A stretch of 64,000 nt of DNA from the NCBI GenBank assembly GCA_012959395.1, contig DUDG01000024.1:16994-80993 (forward strand). The letters are read 5' to 3'. Under the pieces are notes generated by a model. The model worked only from the letters and a program-made list of their open reading frames with translations. It did not search any database and had not been told where the DNA came from. Of the stretch, positions 29,964-40,661 are shown one piece after another. Position 1 is the stretch's first letter. Each line of letters starts with the position of its first letter. This stretch comes from Flavobacteriaceae bacterium (GTDB taxonomy: Bacteria; Bacteroidota; Bacteroidia; Flavobacteriales; Flavobacteriaceae). The position numbers were made by a program, and so were the translations under genes.

Positions 29964-31945
29964 TCTTTTAATGTTTTAATAATATCCCTAAGTCTAGCAG
30001 CTTCTATAAAATCTAAAGATTTAGCTGCACTTTCCATCTTAGTTCTATACTTTCTAATTTCTTTTTCTTTTTCTTTTTTAGATAAGTTTTTAGTTTTACT
30101 CATTATCATTTTGTCGTCTTCTAATTTATCGGTTTGTGTTAAGAAGACATCGTTGATTGATTTATTTAATGGGGTTGGTGTTATATTGTTTTTAGTATTA
30201 TATTTCTTTTGTTTATTTCTTCTATAATTAGTTTCATCAATAGTTTTTTGCATACTCTTAGTCTTTTTATCAGCATATAAAATAGCTTTCCCATTAACGT
30301 TTCTTGCAGCTCTTCCAATTGTTTGAGTTAATGATCGGTGGCTTCTTAAAAATCCTTCTTTATCAGCATCTAAAATAACTACAAGAGATACTTCAGGTAG
30401 ATCTAAACCTTCTCTTAATAAATTAACTCCGACTAATACATCAAATAATCCTTTTCTTAAACCCTGCATAATTTCTACCCTTTCAATAGTATCTATATCA
30501 CTGTGAATGTATCGACATCTTATATTAATTTTACTTAGAAACTTTACTAATTCTTCAGCCATTCTTTTTGTAAGGGTGGTTATTAAAATTCTTTCGTTTT
30601 TTTTAACTATTATATGAATTTCATTTATTAGGTCATCAATTTGATTATTACTTGGTCTAATTTCTATTTGAGGATCTAAAAGTCCGGTTGGCCTAAGTAT
30701 TTGTTCAACAATAACCCCTTCTGTTTTAGTGAGTTCGTAATCAGAAGGTGTTGCGCTAACATAAATAACCTGATTCTGAACAAACTCAAATTCTTCGTAT
30801 TTTAATGGTCTATTATCCATTGCTGCTGGAAGTCTAAAACCATACTCAACTAAATTTTCTTTTCTGCTGCGGTCTCCACCATACATTGCGTGAACTTGTG
30901 ATAAAGTTACGTGACTTTCATCAACAATCATCAAGTAATCATCTGGGAAATAATCTAATAAACAAAAAGGCCTTGCCCCAGGTTCCCTGCCATCTATGTA
31001 TCTAGAATAGTTCTCAATACCAGAACAATAACCAAGTTCTTGAATCATTTCTAAATCAAAATTTGTTCTTTCTTCTAATCTTTTGGCTTCTAAAAATTTT
31101 CCAATTTCTTTAAAATAATTTATTTGATGCAATAAATCTTCTCTAATTTTATTCATTGCATTTTGCAAAACATCAGGTGATGTAGCAAACATATTTGCTG
31201 GGTATATTGGTAGCTTTTCTAAAGATTCAAGAGTACTATTAGTTATTGGATCAAATTTTTCTATTATTTCAATTTCATCTCCAAAAAAATGAATTTTGAA
31301 AGCATAATCGGCATAACTTGGAAATATATCAATTATATCACCTGATACTCTAAATGATCCACTTGTTAAATCAAAATTAGATCTTGAATAAAGACTTTGA
31401 ACTAAACTATGAAGAAATTTTGTTCTAGAAATAATTTGATTTTTTTCAATTTGAATAATATTTTTTTTAAACTCTGTTGGATTTCCGATTCCATATAAAC
31501 ATGAAACAGAAGCAATTACTATAATATCTCTTCTTCCAGAGAGTAAAGATGAAGTTGTACTTAACCTTAGCTTTTCTATATCTTCATTAATTGATAAATC
31601 TTTTTCTATGTATGTTCCTGTAACCGGTAGATATGCTTCAGGTTGATAGTAGTCGTAATATGAAACAAAGTATTCTACAGCATTATTTGGAAAATATTGT
31701 TTAAACTCTGAATATAATTGTGCTGCTAAAGTTTTGTTATGAGCCAAAACTAATGTTGGCTTATTGACTTCTTTAATTACATTAGCAACTGTAAAGGTTT
31801 TTCCAGAGCCAGTAACTCCTTTAAGAGTTTGAAATTTTTGATTATCCTCAATACCTAAAACTAGTTGATTTATTGCTTCAGGTTGATCTCCAGTTGGACT
31901 GTATTCTGATTGTAAATCGAACAAAATAAAAATTAAGTTATTCAA
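29960..31945 (-). CDS. uvrB: Excinuclease ABC subunit B
   Basis: SEYSPTGDQPEAINQLV, LKGVTGSGKTFTVANVI, VSYYDYYQPEAY, GVNLLREGLDLPEVSLV, C-terminal UVR motif. Confidence 0.97.
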   Translation of the reverse strand: MNNLIFILFDLQSEYSPTGDQPEAINQLVLGIEDNQKFQTLKGVTGSGKTFTVANVIKEVNKPTLVLAHNKTLAAQLYSEFKQYFPNNAVEYFVSYYDYYQPEAYLPVTGTYIEKDLSINEDIEKLRLSTTSSLLSGRRDIIVIASVSCLYGIGNPTEFKKNIIQIEKNQIISRTKFLHSLVQSLYSRSNFDLTSGSFRVSGDIIDIFPSYADYAFKIHFFGDEIEIIEKFDPITNSTLESLEKLPIYPANMFATSPDVLQNAMNKIREDLLHQINYFKEIGKFLEAKRLEERTNFDLEMIQELGYCSGIENYSRYIDGREPGARPFCLLDYFPDDYLMIVDESHVTLSQVHAMYGGDRSRKENLVEYGFRLPAAMDNRPLKYEEFEFVQNQVIYVSATPSDYELTKTEGVIVEQILRPTGLLDPQIEIRPSNNQIDDLINEIHIIVKKNERILITTLTKRMAEELVKFLSKINIRCRYIHSDIDTIERVEIMQGLRKGLFDVLVGVNLLREGLDLPEVSLVVILDADKEGFLRSHRSLTQTIGRAARNVNGKAILYADKKTKSMQKTIDETNYRRNKQKKYNTKNNITPTPLNKSINDVFLTQTDKLEDDKMIMSKTKNLSKKEKEKEIRKYRTKMESAAKSLDFIEAARLRDIIKTLKE

Positions 31946-32034
31946 ATTTACAACAATAACTTTCCATATAAAATCAGAAAGATTTAAAATTATTTAAGAA
32001 ATAATAAATGAGTTAACTTTGAAAAAAATAATAT

Positions 32035-33096
32035 ATGACTAAAAAGTTAATGTCTAAGAAAAAACCTTTATTCCCTATTTCAAAGGATTTAGATGAATAC
32101 TTAGGTTTATATAATAGAAAAATAATTATTCCTATTTTTTATGAAGATTTAAAAAGATTTTCAGGTTCAGTTTCTGTTTATAATAATAAAGATATTAATA
32201 CACTATGGGTTAGAGTTTTTTATTCTGATTCTGAAAGAAAGGAAATAGATTATTGTTTAAAACAAGTATATAATTTATTACACTCTGATGGAAATGAGGC
32301 AAATATGAAGTTTTTAAATGTTGATGCTATTGACTATTGTACTTTTGGTAATTCAAAACCTTTTAGGATTAAAATCAGAAATATTTTAAATGATAATTTC
32401 ACCTATTTCTATGTTAAAAAAGCGGATGCTTCTCGAGTTTATGGATTAGAATTAGAACATATTCTATCACCAAATAATTTAAATTTTCTTATTTTTCAAA
32501 ATACTTTGATTGAAGAACATATTGCTGGAATTCCAGGCGATGAATTTTTTGAAGATTTTTTACCTAACTGTAAACCATCAGAAAAATCACAAATTGCAAA
32601 AGAATTTGTTAAGTTCAATGAAAGATGTATGATTCGTCTTTTAGGTGATATGAGATCGTATAATTATGTAATTATTCCAACTCATGATTTTGATCAAGTT
32701 ATTTATAAAATTAGAGCAATAGATTTTGACCAGCAATCTTTTGAAGGCAAGTTGAAGGTTTATAGACCTCAGTTTTTTAAAGAAAATCGAATGATAATGG
32801 ATTTAATTAAAGAAAAGTTAGAAAAAAATTCTGTTAATCAATATAAAATTGAAGAAAGATCAATAATTGCTAAAAGAATTTTAAGTTCAGAAAACAGAAT
32901 TAAAAGAGTGATTAAATGCATGTTAAAGGATAAAATATCTTCCACTGAAAATATTAAGTTATTATCTTCACAAATTTATTCACTTACTAGAGATAAAAGT
33001 TTCAAAAATTCTAGTAATATGGGAGAGATAATTAAAGCCTCGTTTAATTATATTCTTAGAAATTATGAGAATCACGAAATGTTAAGTGTTGATTAG
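32035..33096 (+). CDS. Uncharacterised protein, possible kinase-like (PKL/APH) fold
   Basis: 353-aa ORF; contains LLGDMRSYNYVI...YKIRAIDFDQQ (D, then N at +5, then IDFD), plus an upstream FYVKK...ELEHIL segment. Confidence 0.55.
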   Translation: MTKKLMSKKKPLFPISKDLDEYLGLYNRKIIIPIFYEDLKRFSGSVSVYNNKDINTLWVRVFYSDSERKEIDYCLKQVYNLLHSDGNEANMKFLNVDAIDYCTFGNSKPFRIKIRNILNDNFTYFYVKKADASRVYGLELEHILSPNNLNFLIFQNTLIEEHIAGIPGDEFFEDFLPNCKPSEKSQIAKEFVKFNERCMIRLLGDMRSYNYVIIPTHDFDQVIYKIRAIDFDQQSFEGKLKVYRPQFFKENRMIMDLIKEKLEKNSVNQYKIEERSIIAKRILSSENRIKRVIKCMLKDKISSTENIKLLSSQIYSLTRDKSFKNSSNMGEIIKASFNYILRNYENHEMLSVD

Positions 33097-33575
33097 TTGT
33101 AATCATCATCATAATCACCTTGATGATCATCTTCTAGATTATTAATATCTTTTATTTCTTCAAATTGCTTAGTTGGAGCTTCTTCTGGTAATTCTCCTAA
33201 AGAAAAAATTGTTTTTGGATATTTAGTATTTTTCATTATTTCGTTAACTTCAAATATTTCAATAAAAAATGTCCATAAATTTAAAAAATCATAAATGTAA
33301 ATGAATTTCATTTGATCTTCGCTTATTAAAGATTCTAATGAATATTCTTTCATGATTTTTTCGTTTTTATCATTTCCAAAACCTTGCAATGTTATTTCTT
33401 CACCTTGAACCCATTGGTTATTACTTATATAAAATGAAGCCATTTCTTTACCCATTAATTGAAAAGATTTTATTATAGCAAAATGCAAGTCTTCAAATGA
33501 ATTTTTATTTTCAATTTCTAAATCTCTAATTATATCTTCTTTAGTGTCAAGAATAATTCTAATTCTATAAATCAT
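33093..33575 (-). CDS. IS1096-passenger TnpR-like / pRiA4b ORF-3-like domain protein
   Basis: YRIRIILDTKEDIIRDLEIENKNSFEDLHFAIIKSFQL plus acidic C-terminus typical of this family; no transposase nearby. Confidence 0.75.
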   Translation of the reverse strand: MIYRIRIILDTKEDIIRDLEIENKNSFEDLHFAIIKSFQLMGKEMASFYISNNQWVQGEEITLQGFGNDKNEKIMKEYSLESLISEDQMKFIYIYDFLNLWTFFIEIFEVNEIMKNTKYPKTIFSLGELPEEAPTKQFEEIKDINNLEDDHQGDYDDDYN

Positions 33576-34596
33576 TTATAATATTATTTTTTGTAAAATG
33601 TAAAAACCAATAAAATTGATATCCAAATAATATTGTTGCTAAAAATAAATGTATTGGTTGACTAGAGATTGGAAAATCTCCATAATACATTAACACTCCA
33701 ACCATAATTTCTAAAAAAATAATAAAACAAATTTTTAAAATCAAATCAGTATTATATTTTCTTTTTATTGTTAAATAATACAATAAAACATTTGTAATTA
33801 AAATTAGTATTGAAAAGGTCCTGTGAAAATAAAAATTTAGATTTGGTGAATCTAACCATTGATCTTTGTTTTCAGATCCTAATAATTCATATTGAACATC
33901 AATAAATTCTCTTACTTGAGTCCCTATTATTATTTGAATCAAGCTTAATATAATAGATCCTAAAACAAGATACTTTACAACTATATCTTTATTTATATTT
34001 TTAGAAGAAAGATTAGCAATATAAATTGAATATATAATTAATGCAATTATTAAAAATGCCATTAACATGTGTACAGTAATTTTGTAAGGTGCTAAATTGG
34101 AATCTACTACCAATTTTCCAAGCCATGCTTGAAAACCCATTCCAAAAACGATCAATAATGAACTTAAAATAATAATTTTATTTTCGGACCAATATTTAAA
34201 TGAAAATGCTAACATTATTAAAGTCGCTAATCCAGCAATAGCTCCAATTAATCTATTTACAAATTCAATCCATGTTTTAATTGGGTTAAATTCAGAGTAA
34301 TTATGTTTTGTATAGTCTTCCCAATTAGAATAATTGAAGTTTTGTGAAGAAACAAAATTTTTCTTAGCAACAATTAATACGCCTTCATTTTTTAAAATTA
34401 CTCCTTTTTTGAAAGTTTTGTTTGGTGACCACTCAATTTGACTAATATTAGTAGGGGGCAGTATAAGACCAAAACATTTTGGCCAATCTGGACATCCCAT
34501 TCCGCTTCCAGTCATTCTAACCAAAGAACCTGCTAGTATAACTAAATAAACTAGCATTAGACTAATTTTGGAAATAGCAATAAAATTATTTCTCAT
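33565..34596 (-). CDS. ctaA: COX15/CtaA family heme A synthase
   Basis: LVRMTGSGMGCPDWPKCFG, WIEFVNRLIGAIAGL, multiple TMs with conserved His. Confidence 0.92.
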   Translation of the reverse strand: MRNNFIAISKISLMLVYLVILAGSLVRMTGSGMGCPDWPKCFGLILPPTNISQIEWSPNKTFKKGVILKNEGVLIVAKKNFVSSQNFNYSNWEDYTKHNYSEFNPIKTWIEFVNRLIGAIAGLATLIMLAFSFKYWSENKIIILSSLLIVFGMGFQAWLGKLVVDSNLAPYKITVHMLMAFLIIALIIYSIYIANLSSKNINKDIVVKYLVLGSIILSLIQIIIGTQVREFIDVQYELLGSENKDQWLDSPNLNFYFHRTFSILILITNVLLYYLTIKRKYNTDLILKICFIIFLEIMVGVLMYYGDFPISSQPIHLFLATILFGYQFYWFLHFTKNNIINDL

Positions 34597-36016
34597 TAGT
34601 TAATAAGCCTAGTAATGTACCTTTTTTAATCATCAATAATTTTGCTGATTTGTATTCATTTTTTATTTCACCATCTAAAATAGAATCTTTTATATAACCC
34701 TTAATAATCCCAATTTTTTTTCCTGGAGGTATATTAAAGTAATTCATAATTTCTTCACCACTAATTGGAGGTTGAAAATTTCTTATTTGGTCTCTTTTTT
34801 CAACTTCAATAATTTTATCTCTAACTCTTTTAAAATTATTAAGGTATTTTCTAAATCTTTGAGGGTTTTTAGTCGTTATGTCTGCTTCACATAGGGTCAA
34901 TAGATCATCAACATCATCTTTTGCATCATAAATTAATCTTCGAATTGCTGAATCAGAAATATTGTTATTTGAAAGAACTATTGGTCTTGAACTCATGAAA
35001 ATAATTTTTTGAACATATTTCATTTTATTATTCAAAGGCATATTAAGTCTTTTGAAAATTTTAAAAACCATTTTTGATCCTTTAAGTTCATGGCCATGAA
35101 AAGTCCACCCAATTTCTTTTATAAATTTTTTAGTAGGTGCTTTCCCAATATCATGCATCAGAGCTGCCCATCTTAACCATAAATTATCTGTGTAATTACA
35201 AATATTATCCAAAACTTCTAAAGTGTGATAAAAATTATCTTTATGCTTTTGTCCTTCAATTTCATCAATTCCTTTTAATGATGTCAATTCTGGCAAAAGA
35301 ATATCTAAAATCCCTGTAGAATCAAGAATTTTAAATCCAGATGAGGGCTTTTTAGTCATTATAATTTTGTTCAATTCATCTGAAATTCTTTCACCTGAAA
35401 TAATTTTAATTCTATCTTTTTCAGAAATTATTCCTTTAAATGATCCTTCATGAATTTTAAAATTTAGTTGACAAGAAAATCTAATAGCTCTTAACATTCT
35501 CAAAGGATCATCTGAAAAAGTTTTTATAGGATCTTGAGGTGTTTTAATTATGCCGTTTTTAAGGTCATCGATTCCATTAAACTTGTCAATAAGAATTCCC
35601 CAATTTTTTGAATTTAATCCAAGTCCTAGTGCATTAATTGTAAAATCTCTTCTGTCTAAGTCATCATCTAGTGTACCTGACTCAACTATTGGTTTTCTAC
35701 TAGAGTGGTTGTAACTTTCTTTTCTTGCTCCAACAAACTCAATCTCAGTATTATCGTATTTAAACATTGCTGTTCCAAAATTTTTAAAAACTTTTACTTT
35801 TTCTTTTGAATTCAAGCTTTTAGAAATTTTTTTTGCCATTTCAATACCATCACCTATAACTAAAACATCAATATCTTTTGGAGCTTTTCTATTCATAAGT
35901 AGATCTCTTACAAATCCCCCAATTACATAACATTCAACACCTAATTCATCACCACATTTACCAATGGTTTTAAAAATATCATTATTGATGGCTTTAGTAA
36001 TTTTATTATTGATCAT
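34586..36016 (-). CDS. cca: CCA tRNA nucleotidyltransferase / poly(A) polymerase family with HD domain
   Basis: GGFVRDLLMNRKAPKDIDVLVIGDG, RRDFTINALGL, DPLRMLRAIRFSCQL, ALMHDIGK. Confidence 0.9.
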   Translation of the reverse strand: MINNKITKAINNDIFKTIGKCGDELGVECYVIGGFVRDLLMNRKAPKDIDVLVIGDGIEMAKKISKSLNSKEKVKVFKNFGTAMFKYDNTEIEFVGARKESYNHSSRKPIVESGTLDDDLDRRDFTINALGLGLNSKNWGILIDKFNGIDDLKNGIIKTPQDPIKTFSDDPLRMLRAIRFSCQLNFKIHEGSFKGIISEKDRIKIISGERISDELNKIIMTKKPSSGFKILDSTGILDILLPELTSLKGIDEIEGQKHKDNFYHTLEVLDNICNYTDNLWLRWAALMHDIGKAPTKKFIKEIGWTFHGHELKGSKMVFKIFKRLNMPLNNKMKYVQKIIFMSSRPIVLSNNNISDSAIRRLIYDAKDDVDDLLTLCEADITTKNPQRFRKYLNNFKRVRDKIIEVEKRDQIRNFQPPISGEEIMNYFNIPPGKKIGIIKGYIKDSILDGEIKNEYKSAKLLMIKKGTLLGLLTNEK

Positions 36017-36017
36017 T

Positions 36018-36560
36018 TTAGGATCTTAGAGTTATAATTGAGTTATCACACATCTTAATAATTATTGATGGCTTATCAAGTTTTTCATTTAAACGCAAAC
36101 TTACTTTATAATCTGCTTGATCCAAAATCTCTTTTTTAATATCATTAAAGAAGAACGGAAAACTTTCACCAGAAATATTAACTGATGAAGAAATAATTGG
36201 TTTATCAAATTTTTTTATAAGATTATTGCAGAATTTATCTTTTGGTATTCGAATTGCTATAGATTCAGGAAAAGCTTTTAAGTTTTTTACATCATTATAA
36301 ATTACAGTAGTAGGATTAGAGCTTTTTTTTAAATAATTTTTTATTTCCTTTGAAGTTGTAACATATCTATTAGTCATTTTAAAATCATTCATTAAGCATA
36401 TAAAAGGCATTGAACGATTCCTGTTTTTAATTTTATATATTTTATCAATGGCTTCTGTATTTGTGGCATCACATCCAATTGCCCATAGTGTATCAGATGG
36501 ATAAATAAGAATCCCTCCACTATTTAAACATTCAAGAGCTTTTTCGGTCTCTAAAATCAT
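36018..36560 (-). CDS. L-threonylcarbamoyladenylate synthase (Sua5/YciO/YrdC)
   Basis: GGILIYPSDTLWAIGCDATN, IYKIKNR, SSSVNISGE. Confidence 0.88.
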   Translation of the reverse strand: MILETEKALECLNSGGILIYPSDTLWAIGCDATNTEAIDKIYKIKNRNRSMPFICLMNDFKMTNRYVTTSKEIKNYLKKSSNPTTVIYNDVKNLKAFPESIAIRIPKDKFCNNLIKKFDKPIISSSVNISGESFPFFFNDIKKEILDQADYKVSLRLNEKLDKPSIIIKMCDNSIITLRS

Positions 36561-36574
36561 AGATTAACTTAGAT

Positions 36575-37381
36575 TCAAGCTGAAATATTATATTCCCTTA
36601 AAGCATTGTTTAAGGAAGTTTTTTTATCAGTACTTTCTTTTCTTTTTCCTATTATTAATGCGCATGGAACTTGAAAATCTCCTGCAGGAAACTTTTTAGT
36701 GTAAGATCCAGGGATAACAACTGATTTAGAAGGAATCTCTCCTTTAAATTCAATTGGATTTTCTCCAGTGACATCAATTATTTTGGTTGATGCAGTTAAT
36801 ACAACGTTTGCTCCTAAAACTGCTTCTTTTCCAACTTTAACTCCCTCAACAACAATGCATCTGGAGCCAATAAAGGCATTATCTTCAATTATAACTGGTG
36901 CTGCTTGAAGAGGTTCTAAGACTCCTCCAATTCCAACTCCACCACTTAAATGAACATTTTTGCCAATTTGTGCACAACTTCCCACAGTTGTCCAAGTGTC
37001 AACCATAGTTCCTTCATCTATATATGCTCCAATATTAACGTAACTTGGCATTAAAATAACTCCTTTACTAATATAAGCACCATGTCTTGCTACTGCATGT
37101 GGAACTACTCTAATTCCCTTTTCAGCATAATTTTTTTTCAATGGAATTTTATCATGAAACTCTAGTGGTCCCATCTCAATAGTTTTCATTTTTTGGATAG
37201 GAAAATACAAAACAACAGCCTTCTTTATCCATTCGTTAACAAACCAATCATTCTCTGTGGGTTCGGCAACTCTTAAAGTGCCATTGTCTAATTTCTCAAT
37301 TACTAAATGAATAGCCTTTTTTGTTTTTTCATTTTCTAGAAGTGATCTGTTTTCCCAAGCAGCTTCAATTATTTCTTTCAC
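36575..37381 (-). CDS. dapD: 2,3,4,5-tetrahydropyridine-2,6-dicarboxylate N-succinyltransferase
   Basis: Hexapeptide-repeat transferase: YVNIGAYIDEGTMVDTWTTVGSCAQIGKNVHLSGGVGIGGVLEPLQA. Confidence 0.95.
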   Translation of the reverse strand: MKEIIEAAWENRSLLENEKTKKAIHLVIEKLDNGTLRVAEPTENDWFVNEWIKKAVVLYFPIQKMKTIEMGPLEFHDKIPLKKNYAEKGIRVVPHAVARHGAYISKGVILMPSYVNIGAYIDEGTMVDTWTTVGSCAQIGKNVHLSGGVGIGGVLEPLQAAPVIIEDNAFIGSRCIVVEGVKVGKEAVLGANVVLTASTKIIDVTGENPIEFKGEIPSKSVVIPGSYTKKFPAGDFQVPCALIIGKRKESTDKKTSLNNALREYNISA

Positions 37382-37466
37382 AATACTTTTTTTTCAAATA
37401 TACACTCTAATTAATAAATAGTTTGAGATATTTTATCCTTAATAATTAATGATTTAACTTTGAGCT

Positions 37467-37877
37467 ATGCCTAAGATAATTGCAATTGATTATGGATTAA
37501 AGAGAATAGGATTGGCTATAACAGATGAGCTCAATATTATTGCTTCATCATTAGATACAGTTTCAAATAGTGAAATAATACCTTTTTTAAAAAATATTTT
37601 AAAAAAGGAATCTATAAATACTTTTGTTATTGGAAAGCCAATGCAAAAAAACAATAATCCATCTCAAATTGAGAATTCAATTTTAATTTTTATAAAAAAA
37701 ATTCAAAAGGAATTTCCGTTAATTCAGATAAAGAGAGAAGATGAGAGATTTACCTCATTAATCGCAAAAAAAACTATTTTAAGTAGTGGGATAAGTAAAA
37801 GTAAAAGAAAAAATAAATTATTGGTTGATAAAGTTAGTGCCACTATCATTCTTCAATCATACTTAGAAAAAAAATAA
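37467..37877 (+). CDS. ruvX: Holliday junction resolvase-like RuvX/YqgF
   Basis: IIAIDYGLKRIGLAITDE, VIGKP, DERFTSLIA. Confidence 0.92.
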   Translation: MPKIIAIDYGLKRIGLAITDELNIIASSLDTVSNSEIIPFLKNILKKESINTFVIGKPMQKNNNPSQIENSILIFIKKIQKEFPLIQIKREDERFTSLIAKKTILSSGISKSKRKNKLLVDKVSATIILQSYLEKK

Positions 37878-37878
37878 T

Positions 37879-38454
37879 ATGATTTTACCAATTATAGCTT
37901 ACGGTAATCCCATTTTAAGAAAAAAATGTAATCCAATTTCTGAAAATTTTAATGGTTTAGACTCTTTAATTCAAAACATGTGGGATACAATGTATGCTGC
38001 TAATGGGGTGGGGTTAGCTGCTCCACAAATTGGAGAATCCTTAAGGATATTTATAGTTGACACATCTCCAATTTCTAAAGATAATGAGCTAACTGAAGAA
38101 GAGAGAAAGAAAATTTCAATATTTAAAAAAATTTTTATTAATCCAAAAATAGTTTGGTCTTCAAATACCTTAAATAATTTTAATGAAGGTTGTTTAAGTA
38201 TTCCAGATGTAACAGAAGATATTACTAGAGAAAATGAAATTGAAATTCATTTTCAAGATGAAAATTTTGAAAATCAAATTTTGAAATTAAATGGCTTATG
38301 CGCTAGAGTAGTTCAACATGAATTTGATCATATCGAAGGTATTTTATTTACTGATAAATTAAGTTCTTTTAAAAAGAAATTATTAAAGAGTAAATTAAAT
38401 AACATATCAAAGGGTAAAATAAATTCGGATTATTTAATGACTTTTTTCGATTAA
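37879..38454 (+). CDS. def: Peptide deformylase
   Basis: GVGLAAPQIGE, EGCLSIPD, QHEFDHIEG. Confidence 0.96.
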   Translation: MILPIIAYGNPILRKKCNPISENFNGLDSLIQNMWDTMYAANGVGLAAPQIGESLRIFIVDTSPISKDNELTEEERKKISIFKKIFINPKIVWSSNTLNNFNEGCLSIPDVTEDITRENEIEIHFQDENFENQILKLNGLCARVVQHEFDHIEGILFTDKLSSFKKKLLKSKLNNISKGKINSDYLMTFFD

Positions 38455-38457
38455 ACA

Positions 38458-39228
38458 ATGTCAAATAAAAAAAAACAGTTAGATTCTATTAGCCGATTAA
38501 TGGATATTATGGATGATTTAAGAGAAAAATGTCCCTGGGATCGAAGACAAACTTTTGATACCTTAAAATCATTAACAATTGAAGAAACATTTGAGTTAGC
38601 AGATGCTATTTCTGAAAAGAATATAGATGAAATTAAAAATGAATTAGGAGACTTATTATTACACATAATCTTTTATTCAAAAATTGCTAGTGAAACTAAA
38701 CTTTTTGATATTTCTGATGTTGCAGAAAGTATTTCAAAGAAATTAATATTTAGGCATCCTCACGTATATGGAGATTTAAAAGGTATTGATGAAAAACAAG
38801 TTAAAAACAATTGGGAAAAATTAAAGTTAAAAGAAGGTAAAAAAAGTATACTTGAAGGTGTGCCAAAAGCACTTCCTTCATTTATCAAATCAATGAGAAT
38901 TCAAGAAAAGGTTTCTAATGTTGGGTTTGATTGGGTAAATCGTAACGATGTAAAAAATAAAATTTTAGAAGAACTACAGGAGCTTGAAGAAGAATTAGAT
39001 TCAGGTAATTCTAAAAACATAGAATCTGAAATAGGAGATTTAATATTCTCTGTTATTAACTATGGAAGATTTTTAGGTATCAATGTTGATAATGCATTAG
39101 AAAAAACAAATAAAAAATTTATCAATAGATTCTTGTGCATGGAAAATCAAATGAAAAATAATAATAAAAATTTCAGTAATATAAGTATTGAGGAGATGAA
39201 TACTTTTTGGATAAATTCTAAAAAATAA
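38458..39228 (+). CDS. mazG: Nucleoside triphosphate pyrophosphohydrolase MazG
   Basis: LREKCPWDRRQTFDTLKSLTIEETFELADAI, ELGDLLLHIIFYS. Confidence 0.93.
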   Translation: MSNKKKQLDSISRLMDIMDDLREKCPWDRRQTFDTLKSLTIEETFELADAISEKNIDEIKNELGDLLLHIIFYSKIASETKLFDISDVAESISKKLIFRHPHVYGDLKGIDEKQVKNNWEKLKLKEGKKSILEGVPKALPSFIKSMRIQEKVSNVGFDWVNRNDVKNKILEELQELEEELDSGNSKNIESEIGDLIFSVINYGRFLGINVDNALEKTNKKFINRFLCMENQMKNNNKNFSNISIEEMNTFWINSKK

Positions 39229-40632
39229 TTATTTGTTTAACATACTTTTTTGATAAATTATCTTTTCAATTTCCTTTTTATTTTTTTCAATCTCTTTACG
39301 AGAATTATCTAGCAGTTTATTTTCTTTGGATTTGTCTTTAAAAAAGGAAAGATTATTCTCAAATAAGATTAATTCTTTTTTTAAAACTTCTAATTTTATA
39401 TTTAAAGAATGAATTTCTGATTTTTTTTGTTTTTCATTCATTGATCCAAATTTTAGTTCAAGTAATTTATTTACCGACTCTTGTTCATTTAATCCACTTT
39501 TTTTAAAAATTTTTTTTATTTTTTTGTTAAATTCAATTTCATTTTTAGAACTTACCTTTCCTGTTTCTCTCCATTCTTTTATTATGACATTTATATCTTC
39601 ATTTTTAGTATTATCATACTTTTCTATTTTCTTTAAGATTTTATTTTGTTCTTTTTCATTTTTTATAGATTCACTAGTTTTTATTTCTTTTTTTTCATCA
39701 AATTTTTTAAAAAACTTATTACAAATAGTTCTAAATTTTTGCCAATTTTTTTCATTAACCTTATAGGGAACAGGATTTATTTTTTTCCATTCTTTTTGTA
39801 GTAAAATAATTTCTTTTCTATTTTTTTCAAAATCAATATCAAAATTTAATTTTTCTACTTTTTTAATTATTAATTCTTGTTTAGAAATATTTTCTTGATA
39901 TGTTTTTTTTAAATTTTTAAAGTATTCATTCTTTTTACCATAAAATGACCTAATAATATTTTTATAATTAGACCAGTATTTTTTATTTTCTTTTGCTGGA
40001 ATCGGTCCAACTTTTTCTATTTGATTTTTAATTTTTTCAAAAGAATTTATTTTTATTTGCCATTCTTTTGTCGAGTTACCTTCTTTTTCAATTATTTGAT
40101 TAATTTCATTTAGTAATGCTTCTTTTTTTAAATAATTTTCTTTAGTAATTGAATCTCTATTTTTATCAAATTCAATTTTATTTTCCAAAATCAACTTGCC
40201 AATAGCTTTAAATTCTTCACTTAACTTAATTTCATCTTCTTTTTTTGTTGGGCCTATCTCAAACTTCCATTTCTTACTTAATCTTTCAAAATACTTATGT
40301 GCTCTAATTTTGTCTTCATTTTTAATTAATTTTTTAGCTTGTTCTATTGTATTTTTTTTGTATTCTAAATTGTACTTAATATCAATTTCTTTAAATTTTC
40401 TATTCAGATGTAAGTAATCATAGAAATTTTTAATATGATGTTGAAATGTATTCCAAATTATTACATTTTGAGATCTTGGGACTTGACCTATTTTAAACCA
40501 GGCATTTTGAATATCTTTAAAACCTAAATATTTTTCATTCATCTTCAAATCTAAATTGATAAGTGCTTTTAACCTGTCAATTAGATCTTGTTTTAATTTT
40601 AAGTTTTTTGAAAAATCAATTTTTTTATCCAA
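39229..40632 (-). CDS. DUF349 domain protein
   Basis: Repeated helical units IQNAWFKIGQVPRSQNVIIWNTF / WKKINPVPYKVNEKNWQKF. Confidence 0.85.
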   Translation of the reverse strand: MDKKIDFSKNLKLKQDLIDRLKALINLDLKMNEKYLGFKDIQNAWFKIGQVPRSQNVIIWNTFQHHIKNFYDYLHLNRKFKEIDIKYNLEYKKNTIEQAKKLIKNEDKIRAHKYFERLSKKWKFEIGPTKKEDEIKLSEEFKAIGKLILENKIEFDKNRDSITKENYLKKEALLNEINQIIEKEGNSTKEWQIKINSFEKIKNQIEKVGPIPAKENKKYWSNYKNIIRSFYGKKNEYFKNLKKTYQENISKQELIIKKVEKLNFDIDFEKNRKEIILLQKEWKKINPVPYKVNEKNWQKFRTICNKFFKKFDEKKEIKTSESIKNEKEQNKILKKIEKYDNTKNEDINVIIKEWRETGKVSSKNEIEFNKKIKKIFKKSGLNEQESVNKLLELKFGSMNEKQKKSEIHSLNIKLEVLKKELILFENNLSFFKDKSKENKLLDNSRKEIEKNKKEIEKIIYQKSMLNK

Positions 40633-40661
40633 TTTTTTTTATTTAAGTTACTTTTTTTTCT

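Noticed and set aside
33093-33575. Possible mobile element because the protein resembles an IS1096 passenger (TnpR-like)
   Set aside because: No transposase, terminal inverted repeats or target duplication are visible; this domain is widespread as an ordinary chromosomal gene in Bacteroidota.
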